The notes beneath the pieces were generated by a model, which did no database searches, was not told the origin of the DNA, and saw only the letters and a program-made list of their open reading frames with translations. Below, one piece after another: positions 1-9,603 of a stretch of DNA of 64,000 nt. Location: assembly GCA_022822545.1 (NCBI GenBank), contig JAJEBE010000021.1, positions 62,001 through 126,000 of the forward strand. The letters run 5' to 3'. How positions within the stretch are numbered: the first letter of the stretch is position 1; the number at the start of each line of letters is the position of its first letter. Source of the stretch: Anaerolineae bacterium (GTDB lineage: Bacteria > Chloroflexota > Anaerolineae > Aggregatilineales > Phototrophicaceae). A program made the position numbers and the translations under genes.

Positions 1-960
1 CATATCGAGGTGCATCAGCAAGGCGTTGGCGTCGATGCCAGGCAAGATGAAGCTGGCGTGAGATGGCAGGCGGCGACTCGGGTGCCCGCTCAATTGGGCG
101 TCGGGAATGCGACCGAGCACAGCATCGATCAAGCGGTCGCGCATCCGCCGAAAATGCGCGAGCCGTTCGGCATTTTCTTGGTATGCCAGTTCCAGCGCGC
201 GCGCAAGTCCGATGATAAAGGGCGTATTTTGTGTGCCGGCGCGGCGTCCATGCTCATGCCCGCCGCCGGTTAGCGAGGGCGCCAACTCGACGCCATTTCG
301 CAGATAAAGTATGCCAACGCCTTTTGGCCCATAGAACTTATGCGCCGAGAGACTGAGCATATCGACGCCAAGGAGTTTCACATCGAGAGTCAACTGACCG
401 CCGGCTTGCACGGCATCGGTATGAAAGAGAATGTCTCCAGCGCGAGCGATATCGGCCAGAGCTGGCAAGTCGTTCACGCTGCCGAGCTCGTTGTTGGCGT
501 AGATGATGCTGGCGATGGCGCCGCCCCGCGCGCAGGCATGGCGAAAGGCGCTGGCGTCTACCAGGCCGTAGCGATCGACGGGCGCAACGACAGAATCAAA
601 GCCCATCAGGGCGCTCATTTGCCGCATCGTGGCGGACACGGCGCTGTGCTCGACCGGCGATGTGATGAGCCGGGTCGGCGCATTGTAGGTCCGCGCCCAC
701 CAGGCCGCGCCGCGGATCGCGAGATTATCGCTTTCGGAGCCGCCGCCGGTGAAAATAATCTCGGCCGGTTGGCAGTTGAGCAGGGCGGCGACCGATTCCC
801 TAGCGCCTTCAATCGCGCGTTCGGCATCGCGACCGTAGCGATGGGCCGAGGTGGGATTGCCGTAAACTTCGCTAAAGTAAGGCATCATCGTTTCCAGCAC
901 ACGGGGATCAACCGGCGTGGAAGCGGAGTGGTCAAGGTAGACTTGGCGTTCTGCTCTCAT
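1..960 (-). CDS. Cysteine desulfurase, class I (NifS/IscS type), 3' end missing
   Basis: This is a PLP-dependent enzyme that takes sulfur from cysteine to feed iron-sulfur cluster and thio-cofactor synthesis in the cytosol. The 320 visible residues start at the ATG at 960 and open with the typical YLDHSAST-like stretch. The cofactor-contacting HTDAVQ motif is near residue 179, and SAHKFYGPKG near residue 206 carries the PLP-binding lysine. A later GRRAGTQNTP stretch is also typical. The persulfide-carrying cysteine loop would lie beyond the window edge, so it cannot be checked. The short HKFYGPKG form fits class I (IscS/NifS) better than class II (SufS). It stands apart from the suf genes at 22-28 kb but is the only desulfurase in view, so it may serve them. 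Family call is firm; the subgroup is inferred. Confidence 0.93.
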   Translation of the reverse strand, partial: MRAERQVYLDHSASTPVDPRVLETMMPYFSEVYGNPTSAHRYGRDAERAIEGARESVAALLNCQPAEIIFTGGGSESDNLAIRGAAWWARTYNAPTRLITSPVEHSAVSATMRQMSALMGFDSVVAPVDRYGLVDASAFRHACARGGAIASIIYANNELGSVNDLPALADIARAGDILFHTDAVQAGGQLTLDVKLLGVDMLSLSAHKFYGPKGVGILYLRNGVELAPSLTGGGHEHGRRAGTQNTPFIIGLARALELAYQENAERLAHFRRMRDRLIDAVLGRIPDAQLSGHPSRRLPSHASFILPGIDANALLMHLDM

Positions 961-2733
<1,773 letters not shown>

Positions 2734-2761
2734 GTGCTGTGGCTATTTGAAAGAGGCGCGC

Positions 2762-4222
2762 GTGCGGCCGAGTCTATATAACAAACATACCAAGATAGTC
2801 GCCACTATCGGACCCGCTTCCCGCGAGCCGGAAGTCCTGCGCGAGATGATCCGCGCGGGCATGAATGTTGCCCGCATCAATTTTTCCCACGGCGACCATG
2901 CAACGCATGGCAAAGTAATCGAACATATCCGCCGCATTTCCGCGGAAGAAGACAGTGTAGTCGCCATCCTCTGCGATATTCAAGGCCCCAAGATCCGGCT
3001 GGGGAAGTTCGCGCCCGAGCCGATGATGCTGGCTATCGGCGATACGATTACGCTGACTACGGACGATGTAATCGGATCGAACGGGGTGGTTTCGCTGCCG
3101 CATCCCGAGTTTGTGCAGGATATCCGGGCGGGTACGACCCTCTTGCTGGATGATGGCAATTTGCAGTTCCGCGTGAGAGAAACCGATGGGCGGAACCTGG
3201 TCTGCAATGTGGTGGTTGGCGGCGCGCTCAAACCGCGCAAGGGCGTCTCCGCCCCTAATGCGCGCTTGACACTTTCCGCCATCACCGACAAAGACCATGA
3301 GGACATCAAGTTTGCGCTGGCGCAAGACTGCGACTACATCGCAATGTCATTTGTGCGCAGCGCCGACGACATCCGCGAGCTCAAAATGATGATGGCGGAA
3401 CTGGGCAAAGATGCGGCGATCATCGCCAAGATCGAGATGGGCGAAGCGCTGGAGAATATTGAAGCGATCATTGAAATCTGCGATGGCATCATGGTGGCCC
3501 GTGGCGACCTGGGCATCGAGACGCCGGCGGAGGAAGTGCCTTATCATCAGAAGCGGATAATCAAGTTGTGCAACGCGGCCGCCAAGCCGGTCATCACCGC
3601 CACGCAAATGTTGGAATCAATGACGGATAATCCGCGCCCGACCCGCGCTGAGGCGAGCGATGTCTATAACGCGATACTGGACGGAACGGATGCAATCATG
3701 CTGAGCGCGGAAAGCGCCAGCGGCAGCTACCCGGTGCGCTCGGTCGAAGTCATGAGCGAGATCGCGACCATTGCCGAGCGAAACTTGCAGAGTTTCCGCG
3801 CGCCTTCCGTGGCCGACAGCTTCCGAGGCAGTCAGGCGGGCGCGGACAGTTCCATCGCAATCAGCCGAGCCACATTTGAAATCTCGGAGGCGATCCAGCC
3901 CAAGGCGATTGTCACCACGAGCATGTCCGGGTATACGACCCGGCGCGTCGCCAAGGAGCGCCCTAAAACGCCAATTCTGTGTATGACACCGATGGCGAAC
4001 ACTTATAGACGCATGGCGCTGGTTTGGGGCGTGACGCCATTGCTGGTCGCCGAGTTCACAACCGTGGACGAAATGGTAAGCATCATCATTCGGGCGGCGC
4101 ATGACAAGGGGTTGGTGAAGCGCGGCGATCGGCTGGTTATCATCGCGGGGGTGCCTTTCGGCATTGACGGCCGCACGAACCTCATAAAGATCCACACAGT
4201 GGGCGAAGAGGGCGAAATCTGA
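2762..4222 (+). CDS. pyk: Pyruvate kinase
   Basis: Pyruvate kinase transfers phosphate from phosphoenolpyruvate to ADP, the final ATP-yielding step of glycolysis. TKIVATIGPAS lies at the N-terminus, the KIEM motif with the catalytic lysine near residue 223, MVARGDLGIE near 244 (metal and substrate binding) and ITATQMLESM near 280. The C-terminal domain is complete at about 486 residues. An upstream TTG at 2747 is in frame, but GAAAGAGG at 2749-2756 is a good ribosome binding site placed 5 bases before the GTG at 2762, so the GTG is the more likely start. It is cotranscribed with eno. Confidence 0.96.
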   Translation: MRPSLYNKHTKIVATIGPASREPEVLREMIRAGMNVARINFSHGDHATHGKVIEHIRRISAEEDSVVAILCDIQGPKIRLGKFAPEPMMLAIGDTITLTTDDVIGSNGVVSLPHPEFVQDIRAGTTLLLDDGNLQFRVRETDGRNLVCNVVVGGALKPRKGVSAPNARLTLSAITDKDHEDIKFALAQDCDYIAMSFVRSADDIRELKMMMAELGKDAAIIAKIEMGEALENIEAIIEICDGIMVARGDLGIETPAEEVPYHQKRIIKLCNAAAKPVITATQMLESMTDNPRPTRAEASDVYNAILDGTDAIMLSAESASGSYPVRSVEVMSEIATIAERNLQSFRAPSVADSFRGSQAGADSSIAISRATFEISEAIQPKAIVTTSMSGYTTRRVAKERPKTPILCMTPMANTYRRMALVWGVTPLLVAEFTTVDEMVSIIIRAAHDKGLVKRGDRLVIIAGVPFGIDGRTNLIKIHTVGEEGEI

Positions 4223-4288
4223 GCTATCCCCGCTACTCGAACGAGGCTTGGCAGCAAGCGGCAAACGAAGCCGAATGCCTAAACCACC

Positions 4289-4825
4289 CTAATCCAATTG
4301 TTGTGAGGCAACCCACTTGGCGTCGATTGGCGCGGGCTCCGCTGGCTTGACATGGCGCGAGTTGGTCGCGATGGTGCCGTCAGAGGTGTAGTTGACCTGG
4401 CTTATGGTGCAGCGCGGGCAGATATTCCAGGGAAGCTCCAGCAAGTAATCGCAGTTCACACAGGCTTTTTTCAAACGATGATGGCAGTGGGGGCAAGCTT
4501 GCCAATCGTGCTGGACGCGCTGTCCGCAGCCGGGGCAGCTCGGCCGCTCCTCGATCTCTTGCAGCAGCGCTTCTTCTTCGAGCGAGCGTTCGTACGCGGC
4601 GGTTAATGTCTCCCGCGGGCGCAAGAGAATATAGATGAACAGCCCGGGCGCATTCAGCAGGAAGACGAGAAGCGCTACCAGCAGTTGCGCCAGCGGATCT
4701 CGGGAGCGAGAGCGCATGTCGCGATAGGCCCAAAGGACTATAGCCAGCCAGAACGCAGCGATGACGACCGCGGTGAAAATCGTCGCGACTAGCAATATGT
4801 CGTTGAGGCTTTCGGGCATGTGCAT
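4289..4825 (-). CDS. Membrane-anchored double zinc-ribbon protein
   Basis: This 178-residue protein has two hydrophobic helices (about residues 9-33 and 45-66) followed by a cytosolic-type C-terminal half with four CxxC pairs: CPGC, CPHC, CVNC and CPRC. These form two zinc ribbons, a common arrangement in Chloroflexota and other soil bacteria. An acidic stretch (SLEEEALLQEIEE) links the membrane part and the ribbons. The sequence gives no enzymatic motif, so the role is unknown; zinc ribbons in such proteins usually mediate protein or nucleic-acid contacts. It is convergent with pyk and follows the membrane protein at 4866-6260 on the same strand by 40 bases, so the two may share a transcript. 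Confidence 0.75.
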   Translation of the reverse strand: MHMPESLNDILLVATIFTAVVIAAFWLAIVLWAYRDMRSRSRDPLAQLLVALLVFLLNAPGLFIYILLRPRETLTAAYERSLEEEALLQEIEERPSCPGCGQRVQHDWQACPHCHHRLKKACVNCDYLLELPWNICPRCTISQVNYTSDGTIATNSRHVKPAEPAPIDAKWVASQQLD

Positions 4826-4865
4826 GTCCCCTAACAGGAAGCGCTAATCCAAGATCGCCCCCGAC

Positions 4866-6260
4866 TTAGCCCCCGGCCGACTCACCGAGGAGCAGAATCA
4901 TTTCGCTAACGATCGTGTCAAACTGGTGGCCGGAGGCGTAAAAGGCGACGGACTTAATGCGCTGCGGTCGCCTTTCATCGGCGATCAGATTGAAGAGATT
5001 ATCGGAATCGAAGGTGTACCACACGCCTTGGTTGATATCAACGTGATCCTCTACGCAGGTGTCGCAGCGCTTTCGGGCATCGGTTGACACATCGTCCGCG
5101 TAATAAAAGCCACGATACCAATGCTGGACGTCTCGCGCATTGTCGTCAAAAAACGAAATCTGTAGCATGAGAGGGCATTCGCTGGCAGCCCGGCCGCAGA
5201 CGCTCAAAGACTGATAATTTGTTCTGAAGGTGGTCATGACACGCAAGGAGTCGTATTCACTGACAGACAAGCCATCGCCTTCGAAAGTTTGAATGCAGCG
5301 GACTTCGCCGTTTGACTGCGCATTGTTGAAGCGACTCAGGCGCAAGCCTACTCTGCCATCGAAGCGCACGAGCGAATAATCGCCCGGCGGCGCCTGCGCC
5401 TGTTCGACGCTGCATTGCCAATCGATAAGCGCGCGCGTCGCCTGGCTGTCATCGAGCAAGCTGAAGCTGCCATTTTTCAGGAGGTTGTTGGTCATATCAC
5501 GGGTTGACAAACTGCGAGCGCCAATCCGCGCGACCAATTCCTGACCAGCTCTCACCAAGGAGCTTTGGTCGGCGTGGTCGCGGAAGAAAGCCTCCGCTTT
5601 GCCGGAGAAATTCGAAATACGGACCTCGTCTTCCGTCACGCTCAGGCGATAGCGGCCATTGCTGCGTATCTGAACATAGACTCCCTTGTCCGAGTTGAGA
5701 TCATCGCTATAGATGTCCATCAAGAAGGGATGATCGCCGACCCCGGTCACCAAGACATCCAGCTCGCCCTTCAGGCCGGAAAACAAGACATATTGAGGGT
5801 TCTGGCTCCATTCAAAGCGCGGGCGGCTGGCGCCGTTAAACGTGACTTGGGTATCGCCCTGCAGGGTGACAGCAGCCAGCAGGCTCGCTGCTGCTTCCTC
5901 CGCCGGAGTTTCACGAATAAGAATGGTGGCTTGTGAAAGCGAGTCGGTGCTGATGCCGGTGATCGAGTTGGTCAGTTCCCGATTTTCGCGGACGGCGACA
6001 ATGGTGGGATCAGCGCCGGGCACGATGCCGATTGTGCCGGTCGCCACTTGCAACGTCGCTGACATGGCGACAGCGGATCGGAAGAAATAGTGATGGACGC
6101 CGAAAACGGTGCTGAGCGTGACGGTGCAGAAGAGGGCGAAAGCGACCAGCATGACGATCCAGGCGGCTTTGTCGGGCGCAAGGGGACCGGAATATGGCGG
6201 ACGCGAGTCATCGTTCGCCGCTGCTTCCAGGATCTCTTCCGCCTGCTGCATGACGTCCAT
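4866..6260 (-). CDS. Single-pass membrane protein with FecR-like and jelly-roll-like extracellular parts
   Basis: This 464-residue protein has a short cytosolic N-terminus and one membrane helix at about residues 33-56, with no cleavage site, which places the rest outside. Residues 75-260 are beta-rich and include TGTIGIVPG and a late GQELVARIG turn, which resemble FecR domains that follow a membrane anchor. From about residue 265 a second beta-rich part begins with NLLKNGSFS, the usual opening of a carbohydrate-binding-like jelly roll. It contains paired cysteines (CGRAASEC, CDTC) that could form disulfides outside the cell. No sigma factor or TonB receptor is nearby, so a surface or wall-sensing role is only inference. 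It is divergent from yebC. Confidence 0.7.
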   Translation of the reverse strand: MDVMQQAEEILEAAANDDSRPPYSGPLAPDKAAWIVMLVAFALFCTVTLSTVFGVHHYFFRSAVAMSATLQVATGTIGIVPGADPTIVAVRENRELTNSITGISTDSLSQATILIRETPAEEAAASLLAAVTLQGDTQVTFNGASRPRFEWSQNPQYVLFSGLKGELDVLVTGVGDHPFLMDIYSDDLNSDKGVYVQIRSNGRYRLSVTEDEVRISNFSGKAEAFFRDHADQSSLVRAGQELVARIGARSLSTRDMTNNLLKNGSFSLLDDSQATRALIDWQCSVEQAQAPPGDYSLVRFDGRVGLRLSRFNNAQSNGEVRCIQTFEGDGLSVSEYDSLRVMTTFRTNYQSLSVCGRAASECPLMLQISFFDDNARDVQHWYRGFYYADDVSTDARKRCDTCVEDHVDINQGVWYTFDSDNLFNLIADERRPQRIKSVAFYASGHQFDTIVSEMILLLGESAGG

Positions 6261-6337
6261 CGGATGTCAACCTCAAACAAACCATCAGACGCATAGAGTA
6301 TTATAGCATTGCGTACCCTATAGCAGTGAGCATATTT

Positions 6338-6346
6338 TGGTATAAT
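6338..6346 (+). promoter_or_regulatory. Extended -10 promoter of the yebC-ruvCA operon
   Basis: A perfect TATAAT (6341-6346) is preceded by the TGn extension at 6338-6340, and no good -35 hexamer is present at the right distance. It lies 40 bases upstream of the yebC ATG and faces it. Extended -10 promoters commonly work without a -35 element. Confidence 0.65.
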
Positions 6347-6385
6347 CTGCGCAATCACTGATATGGCTATGGAAGGGATGCCGTC

Positions 6386-7132
6386 ATGTCCGGTCATAGC
6401 AAATGGTCAACAATCAAGCGCAAGAAGGGTGCGGAAGACGCCAAGCGCGCCAAGATCTTCACTCGGCTTGGGCGCGACATCATGGTTGCCGCGCGCGATG
6501 GCGGGCGGGATGAGAGCGCCAACCCCAAGCTTAAACTGGCGATCGCCAAGGCGCGGGCCGCCAATATGCCGAAAGACAACATTGAGCGCGCCATAAAGAA
6601 GGGCACAGGAGAGATCGAGGGCGGCGAAGTCCTTGAAATCCTCTACGAAGGTTATGGGCCCGAGGGGGTCGCCTATATCGTTGAGATACTGACGGATAAC
6701 AAGAACCGCGCGCTGGCCGAGGTGAAGCATGCCTTCAGCAAACATGAGGGGCGCCTGGCGACGAACGGGGCCGTCTTGTGGCAGTTTGACCAAAAGGGTT
6801 ACATCAGGATCAAGGGCGACTGCGATTTTGACGAGCTATTTATGGAAGCGGCGGATGCGGGCGCTGACGATGTCGTTGAGGAAGATGGTCTCGTCACAGT
6901 GTATACGCCGCGGGACGATTTCGCCGCGGTGGAACAGGCGTTGTCGCAAGCCGGATACGAGTTTGATGACGCGGAATTGCGCTGGTTCCCACAAAATGAG
7001 ATGGACATTTCCAAGAGAAAGGCGCTGCAGAACTTGCGACTCATGGAGCAGTTGGAAGAATCGGACGACGTGCAAACGGTCGCCTCGAACCTGAGTATCA
7101 CCGATGAAGTCCTGACGGCGTACGAGACCTAA
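6386..7132 (+). CDS. yebC: YebC/PmpR family protein
   Basis: Members of this family act as DNA-binding regulators (PmpR) or as translation factors that help ribosomes through proline-rich stretches; the sequence cannot tell which applies here. The start SGHSKWSTIKRKKG is the family signature, followed by FTRLGRDIMVAAR and KDNIERAIKKGTG. The protein is 248 residues, the normal length, and ends in the acidic third domain. The ATG at 6386 follows an AAGGGA ribosome binding site. It lies directly before ruvC (stop at 7132, next ATG at 7134), the arrangement known from many bacteria. Confidence 0.96.
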   Translation: MSGHSKWSTIKRKKGAEDAKRAKIFTRLGRDIMVAARDGGRDESANPKLKLAIAKARAANMPKDNIERAIKKGTGEIEGGEVLEILYEGYGPEGVAYIVEILTDNKNRALAEVKHAFSKHEGRLATNGAVLWQFDQKGYIRIKGDCDFDELFMEAADAGADDVVEEDGLVTVYTPRDDFAAVEQALSQAGYEFDDAELRWFPQNEMDISKRKALQNLRLMEQLEESDDVQTVASNLSITDEVLTAYET

Positions 7133-7133
7133 A

Positions 7134-7628
7134 ATGATCTCGCTTGGCATAGACCCCGGCACAGCATCGCTTGGCTATGGACTGGTCCGCGAGCATGACG
7201 ATGGCGCGCTTGAGGAGTTGGGTCACGGCGTTATCCGTACCAAGGCCGGTGTGCCGATGCCGCAGCGGTTGCAACAAATTCATCAGGAACTGCTCATGCT
7301 CATTGATCAGTATCGGCCAGACCGCGCCGCGGTTGAGGAAATGTTCTTTGCGCGCAATGTCACCACAGCGCTGACGGTAGCGCAAGCGCGCGGCGTCGTC
7401 TTGCTGACGCTGAACATGGCGGATTTGACGATAGCTGAATACAAGCCCAACGTCATCAAACAGTCGGTTTGCAGTGATGGCGGCGCGGACAAAGCGCAGA
7501 TAAAGCAGATGGTCGGTGTCTGGCTGGGGCTGGATTATGCGCCGAGCCCGGATGATGCCGCCGATGCGCTGGCGGTCGCAATCACGGATTTGCACAGTTA
7601 CCGCTTGCACAATGTTGGTCTGGTCTAG
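7134..7628 (+). CDS. ruvC: Crossover junction endodeoxyribonuclease RuvC
   Basis: RuvC cuts Holliday junctions at the end of homologous recombination. The 164-residue protein has the first catalytic aspartate in SLGIDPGTASLGYG, a glutamate in AAVEEMFFARN near residue 66, and the acidic pair in PDDAADALAVA near residues 139-143, completing the metal site. Length and order match the family. It begins one base after the yebC stop and is followed by ruvA 15 bases later. ruvB is not next to them, so the helicase motor is encoded elsewhere. Confidence 0.96.
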   Translation: MISLGIDPGTASLGYGLVREHDDGALEELGHGVIRTKAGVPMPQRLQQIHQELLMLIDQYRPDRAAVEEMFFARNVTTALTVAQARGVVLLTLNMADLTIAEYKPNVIKQSVCSDGGADKAQIKQMVGVWLGLDYAPSPDDAADALAVAITDLHSYRLHNVGLV

Positions 7629-7643
7629 CGGAAGCGGTCGCGG

Positions 7644-8219
7644 ATGATTACGACAATCGAGGGCGAGCTAGCCCATAAGGCAGCCGATCATGTGGTGGTC
7701 ACCATTGGCGGAATTGGCGTGGAAGTCAGCGCGCCATTCAGCACCATTGAGCGGCTGCAATCGGAGCGCGTATTTTTGTACACGCGTCTGGTCCTGCGGG
7801 AAGACTCGCTTTCGCTTTACGGTTTCGCGACAGCGGCCGAGCGGGAGCTTTTTGACGCAGTGCTGAAGATTAGCGGCATCGGACCCAAATTGGCAGTGAG
7901 CATGTTAAGCACACTGAGTGTGGAGAATATCCGCCATGCGGTAGCCAATGACCGGCCGGAGATCATCAGCCGCGTGCCGGGCATCGGCAAGAAGACAGCG
8001 CAAAAGATCGTGCTGGAGTTGCAGGACAAGTTCCCGGCGGGTCTGGAGGGCGTGCCGCAGGTGCTGGAAGATGATTCCAGCGCGGTGGTCATGGACGCCT
8101 TGACGGGACTTGGCTACAGTGTGGTGGAAGCGCAAGCGGCCGTCCAGGCGATCCCGCGCGATGCGCCGCAGAACATTGAAGACCGTATTCGGCTCGCTCT
8201 TCAGAGCTTGGGCGCATGA
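7644..8219 (+). CDS. ruvA: Holliday junction DNA helicase subunit RuvA
   Basis: RuvA binds four-way junctions as a tetramer and loads the RuvB motor. The 191 residues show the OB-fold first domain (MITTIEGELAHKAADHVVV), two helix-hairpin-helix motifs (ISGIGPKLAVSML near residue 76 and VPGIGKKTAQKIV near 112), and a C-terminal domain III (VMDALTGLGYSVVEAQAAV) that contacts RuvB. It is the third gene of the yebC-ruvC-ruvA operon and ends 77 bases before thyX. Confidence 0.96.
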   Translation: MITTIEGELAHKAADHVVVTIGGIGVEVSAPFSTIERLQSERVFLYTRLVLREDSLSLYGFATAAERELFDAVLKISGIGPKLAVSMLSTLSVENIRHAVANDRPEIISRVPGIGKKTAQKIVLELQDKFPAGLEGVPQVLEDDSSAVVMDALTGLGYSVVEAQAAVQAIPRDAPQNIEDRIRLALQSLGA

Positions 8220-8296
8220 AGCAAGCGCCGCAACCAATATGGCGCGCGGATATTGCGAACAAGGGGCTCTAACTTGGCAACCAGGGTGAAGACTGC

Positions 8297-9016
8297 ATGG
8301 AAGACAAGCTGATAGGCAAGCGCGTTGACGTTCTGGACAAGGGCTGGATTGAGCTTGTCGATCTCATGCCCCACCCGGCTTCCGACGTCAGCGGCGATCT
8401 CGCCATCGTGAATGCGGCTCGCGTGAGCTTCCTGGGCGAGAGCAAGGGGCCGGGCCGCGACAAGCGCCTGCTCTTCTACCTGCTTCGCCACCGCCACACC
8501 TCGCCGTTTGAGATGGTGGAATTCAAGTTTCGCGTGCGGGCGCCGCTGGTGACCTGGTGGCAATGGGTTCGGCATCGCACCTGGAATATGAACGCGCAAT
8601 CCGGGCGTTATACGCCATTTCAAGAAAGTGACTTCTATGTGCCGGATACTTGGCGCAGGCAAAGCAAAGACAACAAGCAGGCCAGCGAAGGCTCGCTGGG
8701 GCCGGCGGAAAGCGACGAACTGACTGAAAAGCTGCTGCGGCATTATGACGAGGGCTTTCGCCTCTATACTGAGGCATTGGATCTCGGCGTATCTAAAGAG
8801 ATGGCGCGGCTTTTTCTGCCCGGTTTCAGCGTTTATTACACCTGGGTGACGAAAATCGACGCGCACAATTTGATGCACTTTCTGCGTTTGCGGATGGCGA
8901 GGGACGCGCAATACGAGATCCGCGTATTCGCCGGGGCCATTCATGAGCACTTCTTCCAGCCGGCTTTGCCCTGGACGGCGGAAGCCTTTGACAAATACAT
9001 CTTGAAAAATGAGTAG
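8297..9016 (+). CDS. thyX: Flavin-dependent thymidylate synthase ThyX
   Basis: ThyX makes dTMP from dUMP with methylene-tetrahydrofolate, FAD and NADPH, and replaces ThyA. The 239-residue protein carries the diagnostic RHRX7S motif, RHRTWNMNAQS, at residues 92-102, and an RHRHTSPFEMVEF stretch before it that helps bind the flavin. The C-terminal part (HFLRLRMARDAQYEIR) is also typical. The ATG at 8297 is chosen because the family N-terminus begins shortly before the DLMPHPASD stretch. It lies on the same strand as ruvA and convergent with the globin gene. Confidence 0.96.
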   Translation: MEDKLIGKRVDVLDKGWIELVDLMPHPASDVSGDLAIVNAARVSFLGESKGPGRDKRLLFYLLRHRHTSPFEMVEFKFRVRAPLVTWWQWVRHRTWNMNAQSGRYTPFQESDFYVPDTWRRQSKDNKQASEGSLGPAESDELTEKLLRHYDEGFRLYTEALDLGVSKEMARLFLPGFSVYYTWVTKIDAHNLMHFLRLRMARDAQYEIRVFAGAIHEHFFQPALPWTAEAFDKYILKNE

Positions 9017-9029
9017 AAGCCGGTGAGAG

Positions 9030-9431
9030 CTAGTCCTCGATCTGGAGGGGATCCGGACGGTTAATGAGGAAAGCGGAAGCGCGGTCGAAGTATTCGCGCA
9101 TTCTGGAACGGGCGGGTTCGCTAATATCGGCGGCGTCAATCGCTCGCAGCATGTGACGCAGCCAGTTGTCGCGCGCAACTTGATCGATAGCGAAGGGAAA
9201 GTGACGCATTCGCAGACGGGGGTGTCCGCGTTCCTGGCTGTAAGTTTGCGGGCCGCCAAAGAATTGCACCAGGAAGAGATGCAAACGGCGCTTCGGCGCG
9301 GCGAGGTCCGCGGGATACATCGGGCGCAAGACCGGGTCTTCTTCCACATAGGCGTAGAAGGCGTCAACCATCGCGGCGATTGGTTCTTCACCGCCGACAA
9401 GATCAAATACACTCTGTGGTGAATGCGCCAT
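9030..9431 (-). CDS. Group II truncated hemoglobin
   Basis: This 133-residue globin binds heme; group II (TrHbO-like) proteins bind oxygen, peroxide or nitric oxide in the cytosol. The opening SVFDLVGGEEPIAAMVDAFY and FYAYVEEDPVLRPMYP match the B and CD regions. LFLVQFFGGPQTYSQERG followed by HPRLRMRHFPF is the group II signature containing the proximal histidine, near residue 72. A TTG at 9464 extends the frame by 11 residues without family support, so the ATG at 9431 is preferred, although neither start has a clear ribosome binding site. It is convergent with thyX. Physiological ligand and role are not shown by the sequence. Confidence 0.92.
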   Translation of the reverse strand: MAHSPQSVFDLVGGEEPIAAMVDAFYAYVEEDPVLRPMYPADLAAPKRRLHLFLVQFFGGPQTYSQERGHPRLRMRHFPFAIDQVARDNWLRHMLRAIDAADISEPARSRMREYFDRASAFLINRPDPLQIED

Positions 9432-9535
9432 GGATTCGCTCGAAACCAAGGGAAACCTGGTCAATGTTGGGGACCGCTTGCGCGTCGCCCGCGTCTGATT
9501 AGGGTCCCGCGGCGATGTTAGCAGAAAAGTTCGGC

Positions 9536-9563
9536 TTTACAATCGTTGCGCTGCTTGTACAAT
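9536..9563 (+). promoter_or_regulatory. Promoter of the tandem phosphate-binding-like gene
   Basis: TTTACA (9536-9541) and TACAAT (9558-9563) are separated by 16 bases and lie about 40 bases upstream of the ATG at 9604. Both hexamers are one base from the housekeeping sigma consensus. Confidence 0.6.
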
Positions 9564-9603
9564 CTCTGAGTTAGCTCGAAGGCAGGCAAGGACTATTCGC
9601 TTT

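Noticed and set aside
8201..9412. A 403-residue minus-strand frame opposite thyX
   Set aside because: It is antisense to thyX, which has the RHRX7S motif, and overlaps the globin gene.
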